A stretch of DNA of 64,000 nt, taken from Nicotiana tabacum (lineage: Eukaryota; Streptophyta; Magnoliopsida; Solanales; Solanaceae). The DNA lies in assembly GCF_000715075.1 (NCBI RefSeq), contig NC_134085.1:139833560-139897559 (forward strand), given 5' to 3'. Under the pieces are notes generated by a model that searched no databases, was not told the origin of the DNA, and was given only the letters and a program-made list of their open reading frames with translations. Positions 1-11,913 of the stretch are shown piece by piece (within the stretch, counting starts at the first letter, position 1; each line of letters starts with the position of its first letter). The position numbers were made by a program, and so were the translations under genes.

Positions 1-2639
1 AGTTCATGCCATATATTAGTTAACATAAATCCAAGAAGGAATTATCTTTGAGATGATAAGAAGTCAATCATATTGGTCTTAAGTGATACAAGAGTGTATA
101 AGGGTGATTAACCAGTATTAGAAGTTAAACGAATCAAGGATGTTGTAACTCATATTTTCAGGTAATCTAGCGGTACTTAATACACTCAAGAGGTCATTTA
201 TTAAGGTATTTTAATCATATAATATCCGTATCATAAGTCTTGAAGTCAAACGAGTTATGAAACAAAAGTCGACAAAAGTTGTCGCAACTTAGGTTCATAA
301 TTTTACTTAAACATTAGGTCAAATGTTTCTAATCTTTTCTCATAATTTACAAGGAATTACGGGGTGATCTACCAACAAAATTAAAGATCTAGGAGTCTAG
401 TTTCCAACGCATTAAACCGTTCATCGATACGATCTCGGAGTAGAGAGATATTCGCGTTTTCGCGAGACTGCGCCAAGCACCTCTCTATGGGGCCCACTAA
501 GTCGGTTTAAGATATTTGGACCTATATAGGATGACTCCAACCCGTTTTAAATCATTTCTTTTCACTATTTTCAGACCTTATAACCCTAGGAACATCCTCT
601 CAAGGTTCTCTCAAGATTCAAGACCCAAAAAAGGGCAAACAACACAAATCAAGTGTCGGGAATTCCGTGGCGCTAGTAAGTCTCTTGTTCTTCTTGTTGT
701 TGCTCATTTTTGTGTCGTTTCAGCTCGTGTGGGAGGTTGTTTTAAAGGGTTTATGTTCTGTAAATACTCCCTCATGTTCTTAATATCAATCCTAGGTGAT
801 TTCAAGCCTTCTAAAGTGATTCTAGTGCCGAAAAACACTAATTGATCGCTAGTTTCGCCTTTTTGTTGTTGTGGCAGCATTGGAGGGATATTTCATGGAA
901 ATTTAAGGTCAAATTGGAGTTGTTCTTTCTGTATAAAGGTAAGGAACCTCTTACTCTATATGTATTTAAGATTATCCAAGTTGCAGCTAAGCCATTGAAG
1001 CTAGAACTTGTGAAATATATGTCGAAAGGCTTGGAAGTAATGTTATTGTTTGGTGGACTGTTTTGTGTTGTTGTTGTGCTGCGTATTTTACTACTATCTT
1101 GTGGAGTTTTGGAGTAGGAAGGGTGTGGAGAAATACCATATATATGTAGGGTTATGGGCTGATAGTTATTCGTAACATTTCCAGGTTGTTTGACACGACT
1201 ACGGTGGTCGTCGTATGTATGGAGTGATTAGGCTGTGTGTGGACTATTTTGGGAGGCTCAATATGTTTATTATTAATTTTGTTTGGGCTGTTTGGTGACT
1301 GTTTTGAATGGTGTGAGGTCATATATATAGGGGAGGTGCTGTCCGTTTCATCGTAAAATAGGTTGTGGTCGATACATAATAGTTATGACGCTTAAATGAT
1401 AACGATAGTATCGTTTCTCTTATTGTAGACTAAGGAGTTTAGACAATTGCATAGCTTGAGATTGGGGCAGTATATACAAGGTATGTGAGACTATCCCTTT
1501 CTTTCTTTTGCACGACTCCAATTGTACATAATGTAATGAACGATCTTCCAAAGATACTCTACTCTTAGAAGCTAGCAGTACTTACATTGTTTTCCCTCTT
1601 ATGGAACGATTGATGTTAATGTTACTTCTCTTATTCTTATGTTATCAATGTTGTTCGTACTTCCTAAATCTTATAAGGTTCATAGTGAAGAGTTAGTCCT
1701 AATAACGTGTATAGAGGATACCGACCTTACGTCACTCCGAAAGGTTTAGAATGTGATTCCATGAGTCGAGCATGCATTATATATATGTATCTATTTTACT
1801 CTACCGAGCCACGCTATAGTTGGCCGGGTACGGCACCTATTGTGCAACCACTAATCAGTTGGGTTTTACCGAGCTCCACGTGGCCGGGTATGATTCTACC
1901 GAGCCTATTATGGCCGGGTACGATATGATGATGATGATGCCCACAGAGGCGAATGCTTTAAAGGTTTATGTATTTATACATATGTATCATGCATTTCATG
2001 TAAGTAGCCCTCAGAGGTACTAAGATGTTACAGGTTGTATATTCTCTATCCTTTCTTACATTACTGATCGCATTTATGGTTCCCTGCCTTACATACTCAG
2101 TACTTTATTCGTACTGACGTCCTTTTATTTGTGGACGCTGCATGTCGTGCTGCAGGTCCTGATAGACAGGCAGGTGCAGCTCCCCCACCACAGTAGACTG
2201 TCCAGTTCAGCGGTGATTGGCGAGATCCCTTCTCCGGACTTGCCTTGGTCTTGGTATGCAATTTTTGTTATAGACATTATGGGTATGTCGGGGCCCCATT
2301 CCGGCTATGTTGCAACACTTATGTTCTTTTAGAGGCTCATAGACAGGTGTCGGCTCATGTATAGTTTGGTATGCCTTGTCGGCTAGTTTTTGTTGTATAG
2401 TCTTTCATAATAGCGAGGTAGCTCATACCTTATACGTAGTTTCTTGATTGTCTGGTCATCCCCTGCTATGTATGTTCATGCCGTCATATTTTATTGCTGG
2501 TTGTCCATGATCTAGGTCTACCATTTATATTGATCTCGTCAGCCTTAAAAGATAATAATGAAGGTTAGATGAAATGTACGTTGGTGCTCGGCAAGTGTGG
2601 TCGGGTGCTAGTCATGGCCCTTCAGTTTGGGTCGTGACA
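1..2639 (+). mobile_element. Long Ty3-gypsy-type LTR, left end outside window
   Basis: The segment ends at 2637-2639 with the typical terminal ...gtcgtgaca. It reads as an LTR in + orientation: a TATA-like cctatatagg lies near 521-530, followed by a leader-like stretch. No protein domain is visible; the short ORFs are chance. The left LTR end is not in the window, so it could be a solo LTR or the 3' LTR of a longer element. The five bases after the end (tcttt, 2640-2644) are the predicted target duplication. The family is recognised only from general Solanaceae repeat style. Confidence 0.6.
1803..1925 (+). repeat. Degenerate tandem repeat with core tggccgggtacg
   Basis: Three copies of a phrase built on accgagc...tggccgggta lie at about 1803-1830, 1869-1890 and 1899-1922, followed by a short gatgatgatgatg run. 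It lies inside the LTR and looks like a local minisatellite of that LTR. Confidence 0.6.
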
Positions 2640-3623
2640 TCTTTATACGATGATCATATTCCCAAAACCCGGTAGTACAAGTCATAAGCTCTATAAAGTT
2701 ACCTACCACTTCTAAATATAACTGTTCGGAAAAGAGTGAAAACAGTTGAATACAAGTAAGAAGGTGACTCCGAAGCCTGCGAACACATCAAGAGATTTAC
2801 CTTGAGTCTCCTCAGCAATGATCCGCACAGCTACTAACGATCGATACCTGGACCTGCACAACAAAGATGTGCAGAAGAGTAGCATGAACACACCACAGTG
2901 GTGCCCAATAAGTATCAAGACTAACCTCGGTTGAGTAGTGATGAGGAACAATCAAGACCTATTGGTCTAATAAACTATACAAATATAAGCATAAGGACAA
3001 CAACACATGATGTATATATAAAGACTACACGATATGGATAACAATACAACAATCACAATAAGGGAAGAAAACAACAAGTAACAGCTAAAATACCATAATA
3101 ATGACATAGGAGAGCGGGCGAAATCACAAACCCAAATCCTAAATTCACAAATACAGTAAAGGTAAGCCATAACCCAGAACCTACAATAGTGTTCACATCA
3201 TGTCTTAGCCAACAAACTCCACGAAATACTGAATCTTGAACAAATGCAACTCACGGGCCTCAATACCTAGACCCTAATACTTGGCATCCTGTGCCCTCAT
3301 CACACCTCATGGTTACACTGACAATTCACTTGCTAACTAGAGCTACTCTCACATATATGACAAGTACACGAGGGTGTACATCTATACTCAGCAATATCAC
3401 GAGAACTTCTTATCCAATGGGAGTGTTCAACTACGTGTATGCTTGTGCAAGTGCTCTAACATAGTTTCTACTAGCTAATAAGCATAAGGAAAAGAACACA
3501 CATCACGTAAGATATTTTCTCACAACTTCCACGAGATAAAACTCATACAGGTAAGCGTACCACAACACAATATCAAATAGCAAGAATGCCCCCAGGCTAT
3601 CATAATTCATCATCATCAATCCC

Positions 3624-3790
3624 TGACATAGCCCACCTTGTCTTGCCACGTGTGCAATAATAATATAGTGATTGCCCGCCTTGTTTCGCCACACGTGCAT
3701 CATAACGTTCCCACCTTATCTCACCACATGCGCAATCCACATATAAGCATATATATACATATCCCGCCTTGTCACGCCGCATGTGCAATA
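3624..3790 (-). repeat. Minisatellite, four copies around ccgccttgtcncgccac
   Basis: Four imperfect units (starting near 3627, 3677, 3711 and 3763) share cccRccttRtcNcRcca followed by cgtgtgca-like sequence. Spacing is about 35-52 bp. It lies within the LTR fragment. Confidence 0.65.
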
Positions 3791-4406
3791 TATCAATAGT
3801 ATCAATGGCACGACAAAAACCTCGTGCACCACCACAACAAGTACAACAGCAACAATGACCGTAATACAAAAATACAACGAGTGAATCCACTTCAAAACTT
3901 TAAATCACAAGAAAATGGTAGAACCAGTTTACAAGGAATAACCACAGTAAGGAAATGAAAGGCATAAAGGAAACAGTTCAACGAAAGGGAAAACTAACAT
4001 GTAGTAACGATCCCACAATATACAAGTCAATAACAAGAAAATCAATACGAGTCTAGTAGTCCAAAATAAAGGCACGTCAATGAAGATGTAGGTTATCTAA
4101 ACTCCTTTTAAGGTTAGAAAGTTACAAGAACACTCATTCCGCTACGAGTTCACCCATACAAAAATTATCAAATTCCAACACAATTTGGTCCTTCAAATCA
4201 TCATTTTAAATTTTTGAAAGACTTTACAAATTTTCCCCAATTTCTATCACAAATCACGAATCAAATGATTAATCCAACATTATATTCATGTATTTTAGCC
4301 AAAACTGAATTAGAATCACTTACCCCGATGAATTTCTTGAAAAACTTTTGAAAAATCGCCAAGTCTCGAGCTCTCTAGGTCAAAATATGAAATAAAACCC
4401 TAAATC

Positions 4407-4421
4407 CCGTATTTATAGTGC
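4407..4421 (-). promoter_or_regulatory. TATA box of the minus-strand LTR
   Basis: The minus strand reads ctataaatacggg here, a strong plant TATA box, about 35 bp upstream of a leader-like sequence. It belongs to the truncated LTR, not to a host gene. Confidence 0.45.
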
Positions 4422-4581
4422 ACCTCTCGGATTCCCATTCCGCTAACAGTGGAAAATCACCGCTCCAGTGGTCCTCCACCACTGACCGCGGAAATTCCTT
4501 CGCAACGTGCTCCTTTTGACTCCATAATCAAGTTCCCAGGTCGCGCATATCCAACAATAGGTAAGCCTTTGCTAGATGCCC

Positions 4582-6097
4582 TCATTCACTGCCATTCGCA
4601 TTTTGACAATCTGCAAGCCTTTTTCTCATCTTCCCCTCAAGCTCCATCAATCCTTGTTCCAAATATTCTAATCTCTGTGTTAACTTAGTGGAAATTTCCC
4701 TCCATTCGTTGATTGCTTCCATATCCACTTTGTGTTGTTCCAGATGTCTAGCTTCAGACTTGGAAACCCTTTTTCGTAACCTCCTATACTTAATCTGTGC
4801 TTTAGCAACATCATCTATGATCATGTTTTTCAAATTGATTCCCGGTTTGACGTCTCCTGCTATGTCTTCTACTAGCCATGATGGGTAGAAGTACACATGA
4901 ACGACATGATACTTGTCTAGCTCAATAGTTTCCTTTTCCACAATGACCTTCTTGTTCCACATATGTTGTGCCTCGAACTTGAATGGAATGTGAAATCTGC
5001 TTTGTACTGGACCATATTGGAAACCCAAGGTATAACCTATTTTCTTCCCGCTTATCTCATTACCTTTATAGGAGCATAAGGATAGATACCCCTCAACCCT
5101 CTCAGTACCAAAGGAGTAGTCTCTCTTGACCTGATGATGAACTCACTACTAGGAAACCATTCAAATATCCAATGTACTTCCTCGTCTGTCAGATTGCTGA
5201 AGAAACGTACCCAACTTATAGCATTTTCAGGTTGTGTGAACCTGTCTGGGATAAATGTCATTTTCTTTGTGTGATGGTAAGCTATGTAGTCATTCATTGG
5301 TCATCGTAGAAGTTCTTGACGATATTCTCCCCGTCGAAAGTGTTCCAACAACCAAACTTGTAGTAACAGATTACAACCTTCGAAGTGCTCGAATCCTTGC
5401 TTGCACTGATCTAAAGCGCAGTACATTTCAGCTAAGATCATGGGGATGATGGTATAAGTTTGTCCTTCGATGCCTTCCATCAAAGTCCTAGCGACCATGG
5501 CTAGACAAGTATGGATCCTTCCCCATTTCACTGGGAATATCAATAACCCCAAGAAGCAGACAATGAACATATAAACTCGACGGTGCGTCCAACCAAAGGA
5601 AGTAATGGCGAGTTCATCATGATGAAGGCGATATGACTTATTGTGCCCATAATTCTCATAAAGGAATTCAAATGGGATGTATGATTTCTTCAAACAAAGC
5701 AACTCATCATTTTTCTTGAAACCTAGCATTTTCAGAAAACCGCGAGGGCTGCGATTTTCCGACAATAATAACCCTGAACTATCCCATGACAACTTAACGA
5801 AGCCTCTTATTTCTTCTCGAAGAGAGTCATTTCTATGTCACTGAAGCGGAATATGCCCCTTTTCTCATCCCAGAACATGGTAGCGGCCTCGTTCAATGTT
5901 CTATTTGGTCGGATGTCAAGCAAAGATGGCAAGTCACCAAGGACCCTTCTCACGTGATTCTTGTCACAAGGCACGAGGTTTTTCCACCAGTCAAGTAGCA
6001 GGGGTGGGATGTTTGGACCATGCCGAATATGGGGACTTCGTGCTTCATTTTTTGCAAACAAATAAAGGTAGCCCTTTCCCCCTCCAGATTCGACCAC
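4582..6097 (-). pseudogene. Ogre ORF1-like protein with DUF7745/plant-mobile-type domain, broken
   Basis: Four consecutive minus-strand reading frames (5807-6097, 5301-5792, 5052-5297, 4582-5028) together resemble the plant DUF7745/plant-mobile-domain proteins: an LGDLPSLLDIRP block, an FLGLLIFP block, an IIPMILAEMYCAL block with EGCNLLLQVWLLEHF, then PYAP, and a C-terminal Arg/Lys/Glu-rich coiled-coil-like region. Breaks visible: a 1-nt insertion near 5810, an in-frame TGA at 5301-5303 (CGA to TGA type), and a frameshift near 5050. The first frame opens with GTG just after a stop, so the true start is unclear. It lies directly downstream of an Ogre-type LTR and primer site in the same orientation, the place where Ogre elements carry their extra ORF1. 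Function is unknown. The domain call is by recognition; the ORF1 assignment is inferred from position. Confidence 0.7.
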
Positions 6098-6895
6098 TTA
6101 CACAATAATGATCAACATATTAGCATATTTTCTCTAAGTAATGCACACAACATGATAGTGTCCATTGGAATTGTGGAAATCCCGTCAGACTTTGGACGAG
6201 GTTTATCTTAGTGGGCTATTACGTTAACAACGTTCTAACCCGTACTAGGTTTAACATGATACATGTACATCTAATATTGGAGTAAGGTTTCTAGAATGGC
6301 CTAGACTCATACTCTCAAGTCGACAACTTGAGAGGGAAAGGCACAGGACCGTCGATTGCATCGCTGATCGACTAGTCTACCGCAAATAAGCCTTTTCGGT
6401 TTAAAAGGGTATTTTTGAAGAGCGTGGACACTCATCAAGCGCCGCTATGTTGATAATCGGCACGAGTGGAGTATGATGTGGAGCATGCTTTATGCATAGA
6501 TCATAACATGTTATTAAGTATTTGCATGATAAATATGTAGAAGTAGTAAATACAACAGTAAGGTAAACATAGGAAAGAAAGACAAAAGGAAAAGTCAGTT
6601 TAATCTGTGGAATATATGCAAGAATGTAATAAAGCAGGTAAGGGAGTAGGGATGGGAGTGGCATGATATATCAGTCTTAAACAAAATGAAGAGCAACGAA
6701 AAGCAGTCATAGCAAATAGAGGTAAACGGGGATGGGATATACATGTTAAAGGTGGAAAGGGGAAGGGATATGCATGTCATAACATATTTTAAAAAAATAA
6801 AGGTGGAAAAAGGAAGGGATGTGCATGTCATAGCATGTAACAAAGAAAATAATCCACATAAGCCAAGTTCATTATGGTAAGAGCCTAAGTATAAA
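6098..6895 (-). other. Leader of the left Ogre-like element, non-coding
   Basis: This lies between primer site and ORF1 on the minus strand. I see no conserved protein domain. It is A/T-rich with several gga-rich tracts on the + strand (6580-6840) and repeated phrases around gaaggg(a)tRtgcatgtcat at 6762-6781 and 6812-6831. Confidence 0.5.
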
Positions 6896-6913
6896 TCCCC
6901 AGCAGAGTTTCCA
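6896..6913 (-). other. Primer-binding site, Ogre type
   Basis: The minus strand reads tggaaactctgctgggga, four bases inside the LTR end. The second Ogre in this window has tggcgactctgctgggga in the same place. Ogre/Tat elements are known to use a tRNA-Arg-type site of this form. Two bases differ (gc versus aa), as expected in an old copy. Confidence 0.75.
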
Positions 6914-7892
6914 TGCTGTCGCACCCCTTTTTCTCGCGAAAGTGAGTTTTGACATTGTGACAACTCTTTTAGATGGGAGATAGAGTGCTAAAAAAAGAAG
7001 AGTCCACCTAACGATTTTTAAAGTGCGTTAGGGAACCTATTTGTGGGTAACTCTGTTTGACTAGTCAACGCCACCAAAGATGGGGTAAGGGCTCAAATTA
7101 CCTCAAAGAGAAGGTTTTAGGCACTCTTCGAAGTCCACAACTATGGGTCTCGCCCAAACTTAAGATTATGTGGATTATAATTAGGCCAGATGATCAAAGA
7201 GAATAAAAGGTAAAAAAGTTTTATTATAACACAATGAGAATCGATAAAAGTCTTAAGAGTTACAAGGATATAACTATAACGGTCTATATTAGATGAATAA
7301 GTGTATAAACGAAAAAAATAGGGGCCCCTAAGTTTTTTAGCCTAAAAGATCACCCCGTGCAACATAAATAATACTTTGCAACTCCCTTGAGATAGGGAAT
7401 TACTTATATTATTCAGTGGGCATAGACTATCATCTCCTGCTACCCGATTACTATGTTAAAGTTGTTTACCTAAAAGCGCTCTAATTCAATTCTAAGTCGT
7501 AATGTATGCGTGCACTACCCGTCCCATGCCTATGGTCCAGGAGGCATTGGACCTCTATTTGGAGTGGTTCTAGACTTTATATAAGCTGCTCAGAATGATA
7601 AAACTAGGCGACATATAAAACAAGTAGAACTTTATATAAAGGCAGTTAAGGGCTAAAGTTAGACTCCGCACTTAGACAACAAATGCACGCACACAGATTT
7701 TTTGCATCAAGCATTAGACAATTTCATAATTAAGACTTAAAATCATAGAGACATGGTTTCTAAGTGACTCTGAATTCCAGCATCGTATATACAACATTTT
7801 GCTCTTAGTGGCTTAGGAGAGGAGGTAGTAACTATTTGTAAGCTTAGAGCTATTAGCGGTAATTCTATAAATATGCGTCTTGGGAAGGTGAC

Positions 7893-8385
7893 ATTGTCCT
7901 ATAGGCATGATTTCTAATAGTGGCATGGTTAAGCAATGAAATAGTGTTTGAGAGTTCAGCATTAACATTGTTGATATCATAAACCATTTTAAGCGAGTGA
8001 TAATATCCTACAGGCGGGATTTCTAACGATTGACAAGTGAAATTGATTTTTTATACTTAGCCCCTATAGGCATGTTTTATAATCGAGTAGTATGATAACA
8101 ATAGCAATAGAAAATTATCTAATTAAAGTCCTATATGCATGATTTCTATATTGGCATTAGTGATCTTATATGCATGTTGTCTAGTAACACATAACAGTAG
8201 ATACGGGGAACAAATGAAGTACTTAAGCTCATGCTTTGATAGTGAAAAGTTGTGTGAGTGTGTGGTTGCCCGAATGGCATGATTTCTACTAGTGTGCATG
8301 GATATTGAATATCATATATATACAGGTTGGATAAAATAATGAGTAAATCATGTAAATCATATAGGCATGTTTTTCTACCCTTTCA
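7893..8385 (+). repeat. Dispersed motif cctataggcatgatttcta, about seven copies
   Basis: Degenerate copies of cctataggcatgatttcta occur near 7899, 8008, 8066, 8131, 8168, 8266 and 8361. Each contains the partly palindromic cctatagg and/or gcatg. Spacing is irregular (40-110 bp), so it is not a simple tandem array. It lies within the long LTR. Confidence 0.55.
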
Positions 8386-8792
8386 TACAAATATTAGAAC
8401 ATGCCTGCTTCCCCAATTTCATTAACACCCCAAATTGTTTGTTATTACAAATTATTACAGGCCCAAAGAATGTAAAAATATTACACAAGAAATAATAATA
8501 GGCCTACAGTAGGCCCAAAAGGAGATACCCAGTATTGCATGGGCTTTCAACAAACTCTTTCTTTGCAGATGGCATGCTCAGATCCAAGCAAGGGACTATA
8601 CCCATCAACATATCCCAAAAGCCATAGAGGAACTCAGGCTAAACCAAACAGTCACAAATTAACCATATGACCCAAATATTGGATTACACAGAAATCACTT
8701 AAACAAACCAGTTTGTAGATTATACAAATAATGTGAGGAAGAAAAGCTAAATGCCAGAAACAGCTCAAGTTCCAGTAGCAAAGAGAGGGACC

Positions 8793-8930
8793 AAAGAACC
8801 CCAAATCCTAGTATGTCAGAGTTCATAAGGGTCTCAATTGGACCCCGAGCAGTGCTCGCACTAGGGAGGTCAATAGAGAAAGTTTTGGTGGCCTTGTCTT
8901 TCTGTCGGCCAAGAGTGATAGATTTATAAT
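8793..8930 (+). repeat. Internal LTR duplication, copy 1
   Basis: This stretch (atcctagtatgtcagagtt ... ctttctgtcggccaagag) matches 9835-9965 closely, about 1.04 kb further on. Both share cccc-gcagtgctYgcac and the final cggccaag. It shows a past internal duplication of part of the LTR. Confidence 0.6.
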
Positions 8931-9834
8931 AGTGTAGATAACAAATGAAAGTGAGAGAACAATGATAAAATAATAGAATTTGAAGAGATGCACTTATATT
9001 TTAGAAGCAGACATGACAGGGGTAATTAAACAAAGAAACTAAGCAAAGAGAATCAACAAGATTCAATGGGCAGGTTGGTATCACAAGTTCAAACATTTTG
9101 TAAGAAGCAGGCGAATTAGGTTTTCTGAGATTACAAGATTAATATACAAGAGTGAACAATGCCATACAAGTCTAAAGTAGAGCACTAACTTAAAGTATTC
9201 AGCCTAGGGGTCCAAATTATGTCAAGTATCCATCACAACATCAAATGACATGCATGTTAACTTATATCATAAAGCAAACCACTATCAAACCTTATAGAAA
9301 AGTACAAGTTATGATAGTTACTCTAAAAGTCTCAAATAATCACTAAAAGATATAGGATTCAGCAAACAAAGACATAAATAGTAGCGGATCATAGTTAATA
9401 CGAAGGTCTTAAGTACATTCCAAATTGGAGCTAGTCATTACAATGACTCAGGATAAAGCAGGGAAGCAAACTCATGCTAGGCAGTAAAGGTAAACATTCA
9501 AATACCAACCTAGTAGTCTAAACGAGCTTAAGAGAGTCCAAATTGTTCAAAGTTAAGCATATACAAATAATATATAGTGTCTCAAAACTGGAATCTTAGG
9601 TGAATTCAAATGCTAGAGAAGTTCATATCATGAAACAGGTTCAATGCCAACAAAGTTGCACACAGAGATAATCTAAGAACACATTAGGTCATGAAATTTC
9701 ATAGGTGTGAATATGTAGTTCATAAACACAGAATAATGGAATCGTAAATCCAAGATACTTACCACTTATCAGTTGAATAAGCATACAACAAGAAAGAACA
9801 AATTATACAGTACTATGAATGTCAACAAAGAGCA

Positions 9835-9965
9835 ATAGAACCCAGAATCTTACTACGTCAGAGTTCCCGAAGGGCTTCAAATTAACCCCGCGCAGTGCTT
9901 GCACCAAGAAAAGTTGAAAAATCGAATTTCAGTGGTCTTGGCTTTCAGTCGGCCAAGAACGAAAG
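9835..9965 (+). repeat. Internal LTR duplication, copy 2
   Basis: Second copy of the segment at 8793-8930, with the same order of short blocks and several substitutions. Confidence 0.6.
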
Positions 9966-11171
9966 TATAGAACAAGAGAATACTAGAACAAACTTCAATT
10001 TTTAGTGAATCGGGTGATTAAAAGTCCGTTTCAAAGGGGAATATGGAGGGATTTATATAGTAGTTACATCGGATGAGTAAATAAGGAAAGAAGTCAATCA
10101 AACATAAACAAATAAAGGAAAAAATATACATGCAATCATAAAGCAACCAGTAAAGAAAAGAAATCGAAAATCAAACCCTATTAGGGTTCAACATTTGAAA
10201 ATATGTCTACTCGTATAAGAAATCAACTATTCTTCCGTGTATATGGACGAGAAATTGTTCAGATCTTAGCGATTGAAGTTGAACGAGCCCGAATCTGAGA
10301 GATGGTACTTGCCAAGTTTAGGCAAGTACTAAGTAACATCATAGTCTTGCAAGTAATACTGAGGTAACACATAAAAGGTAAGAAAATCACAGAAGGAATT
10401 CATGATTGAGACGGATTCAGAGAAGATTGAGGGGGAGGATAGGGTTTTTGAAGTAGGGAGGAGTGTTTAAAGGCGACTGATGAAAGGAAATGGGGATCAG
10501 GGTTTGGATAAGGGGATATAAGGAGAGTGGGGGGAGTGTTGTGAGCCGTTGATCTTTGATCAACAACTGGGATTTAAAACAAGTTGGGTTAGGTTTTGGA
10601 CTGGGTAGGTTTATTAGGTCTCTTGGTCTGCTGAGGTTATTGGGCCAAGGGTCTATTTTAACCTTAATTGGTCCGAAATTAATCCTAATTTTGGGCCAGA
10701 TTTTAAAAATAGGAAACTAAGGGAAAATAATATAATAAAAATAGTTAGCTAAAATATAAAAATTCTATTTGTGAAAATTAATACTTTAAAACAATAGTAT
10801 AGGATTATTAAAATATAAGATATTATTTTGACATTAGGTAAAATGACAAGTGCAATAAAATTTTAAAAATATAGGCTATTATTGCAAGATTGTGCAAATA
10901 GCTTAAAAATACTAATGTAATTATATAAAATGAAGTAAAAATATTTGAAACATGTATTATAGTTGCAAATAGTGATTGTAGGTAATTAAGTCATCACAAA
11001 ATAATTGAAAGGGCTTAAATGTAAGAAAATCAATTTTAAAGCTCTAAAAAATTATGAAAAATTATAGAAAATACTTGTATAAATTTTGTAAACTAAATTA
11101 TGATGTAAAATGATGTTTTGAAAGTATATATACTATTTGAGAAAATATGAGGGCAAAATTGGGTGTCAACA

Positions 11172-11480
11172 GCATTCCTCCTTGGCGTCGAAAATCTCGT
11201 ACACCTGGTTCACTACCAGTTGGGAGTCGCACTTTATTTCAATTATCTCGGAGCTTAATCCCCGAGCTAATTCAATTCCTGCAACCAAAGCATCGTACTC
11301 GGCTTCACTATTAGTTAATAGCACAGTTCTAATGGCATGTCTCAGGGTTTCTCTAGAAGGAGCGATTAATACTATCCCAAGATCGGATCCTTTTACATTG
11401 GAAGCTCCATCTATAAACAAGGTCCAAACACTTGATACAATTCCTGATAACAACACTGCTTCTTTATCAGCTAAAGACAT
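11172..11480 (-). pseudogene. RNase H domain, Tat/Retand-type gypsy, truncated by Ogre insertion
   Basis: The minus frame reads WTLFIDGASN (first catalytic Asp), NSEAEYDALVAGIELA (catalytic Glu) and IKCDSQLVVNQV (catalytic Asp), the three acidic landmarks of a retroviral-type RNase H. The frame then runs straight into the LTR start at 11171 and stops within a few codons. The integrase expected downstream is absent from the window side of the break. This is the 3'-most surviving part of the older element. Confidence 0.85.
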
Positions 11481-11913
11481 TAATCTCGGACTAAAGCCAT
11501 AAAGTCGGCCAAAACTTGTAACTTGATCGCAGTCCTATGTTTATATTCAATGTCAAATTTACTAACTTCGACTGTCTATTTATCCAAATGACCTGATAAG
11601 ACACAACGGCTATAGGATGGCATTGAAAATAGGGCCTAAGATTTCGAGAGTCGACTACGAGAGTTAAGGCCAGTTTTTCAATGTGCGGATACTTGTCTCC
11701 GCTCTCGATAAAACTTTACTTACATAATAAACAGGAAATTGCATACCTTCCTCCTCTCAGACCAAAAAAGCACTTAACGCTACTTCTGAAACCGCTAGAT
11801 AGGTTAACAGTTGCTCCCCTTCCTTCGCTTTTGGCAACAAACGAGGGCTAGATAAGTAACTTTTTAGGTCCTTCAGTGCTTGCTGGCATTCCATAGTCCA
11901 TAACAAATCACTC

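Larger units (their letters stand above)
2640..4545 (-). mobile_element. LTR fragment of a second gypsy-type element
   Basis: Read on the minus strand this has the layout of a plant gypsy LTR: short upstream sequence, TATA box at 4410-4417, leader, and a long non-coding stretch ending against the + strand LTR at 2639/2640. Only about 120 bp lie upstream of the TATA box before ORF1 coding sequence appears, so the 5' part of this LTR is truncated. The exact right boundary is somewhere between 4500 and 4581. No protein-coding region is visible. Confidence 0.5.
6917..11171 (-). mobile_element. 5' LTR (4.25 kb) of an Ogre-like Ty3-gypsy element
   Basis: On the + strand the segment starts tgtcgcacccc and ends ggtgtcaaca, so both ends are TG...CA. 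On the minus strand it begins tgttgacaccc and is followed at once by an Ogre-type primer site and ORF1, so it is a 5' LTR read leftwards. An LTR of more than 4 kb is typical of Ogre. No coding domain is visible across it. The LTR begins inside the RNase H frame of another element, so the Ogre inserted there. The partner LTR and target duplication lie beyond the truncated left part and are not seen. Confidence 0.75.

Noticed and set aside
516..1117. Two hydrophobic + strand ORFs near the window start
   Set aside because: They start with non-ATG codons or lie in LTR leader sequence; no family resemblance.
3624..3790. CRISPR-like spaced repeats
   Set aside because: Unit lengths vary, there are no unique spacers of constant size, and the context is a plant LTR.
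6917..11171. Possible solo LTR flanked by target duplication
   Set aside because: Flanks (catgc and gcatt on the + strand) are not direct repeats, and a primer site plus ORF1 follow on the minus strand, so it is a 5' LTR of a longer element.
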